36,188 nucleotides of DNA from Ignavibacteria bacterium (GTDB taxonomy: Bacteria; Bacteroidota; Ignavibacteria; Ignavibacteriales; Ignavibacteriaceae), in assembly GCA_021286645.1 (NCBI GenBank), contig JAJTBZ010000063.1:1-36188 (forward strand), in the 5' to 3' direction. The stretch's first letter is position 1. The number at the start of each line of letters is the position of its first letter. The translations under genes and the position numbers were made by a program. The notes under the pieces are model-generated. The model searched no databases. It saw only the letters and a list, made by a program, of their open reading frames with translations, and had not been told where the DNA came from. This document shows positions 35,446 through 36,188 of the stretch, piece after piece.

Positions 35446-36188
35446 ATGAAATATCTTGCGGGCATACTCGCGTTTGCCGCATATAGTGTAATTATGCTTT
35501 TTCTGGCACCTCAGGGTAGTTTATTACCCGGGGAGCTTGCCAGTTCTATGACCTACCCGGTCGCCGGTAAACCCGATAGCTTGTCGGTTCCTGATTCACT
35601 CTCAACCTCCCTTTCGGCTAACCGACTGCCTTATTCTGCCAACTCGCTCTCGAACGTTTGCAGGTACACAATTGATGCCCGTTTCTTGCCCGAAGGTAAA
35701 AAACTCGAAATTAAACAGGCTATAACCTGGAAAAACATTACGGCCTACCCGACACGCGAAGTATACTTTCATATCTACCCCAATGCCTATAAAAATGGTT
35801 CAATTTTCCTGAATGACCACAAAATTCCCCCTCAATCGGAAACCGGATTAATTATCGATTCATTTACAATTAATAGCACCCCAAAAATGCTTTGTTATGT
35901 AAATACCGATATAATTAAACAAAGCGATTCAACTGTAGCCAAAGTTATTCTTGATTCACCCCTCGCTCCCGGCGATTCAGTTCATTTTTATTTCAAATAT
36001 CATTACTCAGTACCCCTTGCCTATGGAAGATTTGGCCAATCCGTTGACGAAGCATTTACCTTTTTTGCACAATGGTTTATAAAACCCGGCGTTTTTGAAA
36101 ATGGTAAATGGGTTTGCAGCCCGTTTATGCCTTATGCCGAGTTTTATGCCGATTTTTCTACTTTCAACGTAAATATTACCGCTCCTTC
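35446..36188 (+). CDS. Secreted M1-family metallopeptidase-like protein, N-terminal part
   Basis: An uncut frame of 247 codons runs from the ATG at 35446 to the window end, so the gene is partial. Residues 1-22 form a signal peptide or anchor (LAGILAFAAYSVIMLFLAP). A proline- and serine-rich stretch follows to about residue 65. From there the beta-rich N-terminal domain of M1 (gluzincin) aminopeptidases is recognisable: YTIDARFLPEGKKLEIKQAI, then VYFHIYPNAY, and near the end FFAQWFIKPGVFENGKW followed by PYAEFYADFSTFNVNITAP, which is characteristic of M1-like enzymes in Bacteroidota and relatives. The zinc-binding HExxH part would lie beyond the edge and is not seen. It is divergent from the rimP operon. 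Confidence 0.82.
   Translation, partial: MKYLAGILAFAAYSVIMLFLAPQGSLLPGELASSMTYPVAGKPDSLSVPDSLSTSLSANRLPYSANSLSNVCRYTIDARFLPEGKKLEIKQAITWKNITAYPTREVYFHIYPNAYKNGSIFLNDHKIPPQSETGLIIDSFTINSTPKMLCYVNTDIIKQSDSTVAKVILDSPLAPGDSVHFYFKYHYSVPLAYGRFGQSVDEAFTFFAQWFIKPGVFENGKWVCSPFMPYAEFYADFSTFNVNITAP

Overview
The window is a stretch of chromosome from a Gram-negative bacterium of the Bacteroidota/Chlorobiota/Ignavibacteriota assemblage, most likely Ignavibacteria-like. I infer this from a secreted subtilase whose C-terminal sorting domain carries the NYPNPFNP motif typical of type IX secretion cargo in that group, a promoter matching the Bacteroidota pattern TTTG-N20-TAnnTTTG, moderate-to-low GC, weak ribosome binding sites, and LolA plus Rhs proteins that imply an outer membrane. 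No rRNA, tRNA, CRISPR array or transposase gene was seen.

Positions 1-3673 are an accessory region read on the minus strand. It is a row of Rhs C-terminal (tip) cassettes. Two 176-base direct repeats (122-297 and 1970-2145, 6 differences) each contain about 75 non-coding bases followed by the last part of an Rhs core. The right copy leads, through a frameshift, into a tip with an M15-peptidase-like pattern and then a secreted candidate immunity protein. The left copy leads into a different tip that leaves the window. A third, decayed tip with a JAMM-like pattern lies further right and is followed by a secreted leucine-rich-repeat protein.

Positions 3694-6706 hold a DUF72 gene and a divergent subtilase with a sorting domain. 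Positions 6738-12020 hold a minus-strand operon for methionine supply from aspartate: metY, metX, hom, aspartokinase. Its leader contains two different SAM-sensing RNA elements in series. The first is a strongly reduced SAM-I-type core followed by an intrinsic terminator; the second is a SAM-II aptamer followed by a second terminator. This leader is the most unusual part of the window. A nitroreductase diverges from it.

Positions 12794-25774 are mostly a long minus-strand run: rng, a transaldolase-family gene, gcvT, comB, ftsK, lolA, a flippase-like membrane protein, uppP, a cyclophilin, holA, a DUF971 gene, an SpoU-type RNA methyltransferase and, separately, an RMD1/DUF155 membrane protein. 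It mixes envelope, division, replication and RNA functions. Positions 26006-35373 are the conserved translation/RNA operon rimP-nusA-infB-rbfA-truB-ribF-rpsO-pnp, with a recognisable promoter, a hairpin in the leader and a strong terminator after pnp. At the right edge a secreted M1-type peptidase starts on the plus strand and is cut by the window end.
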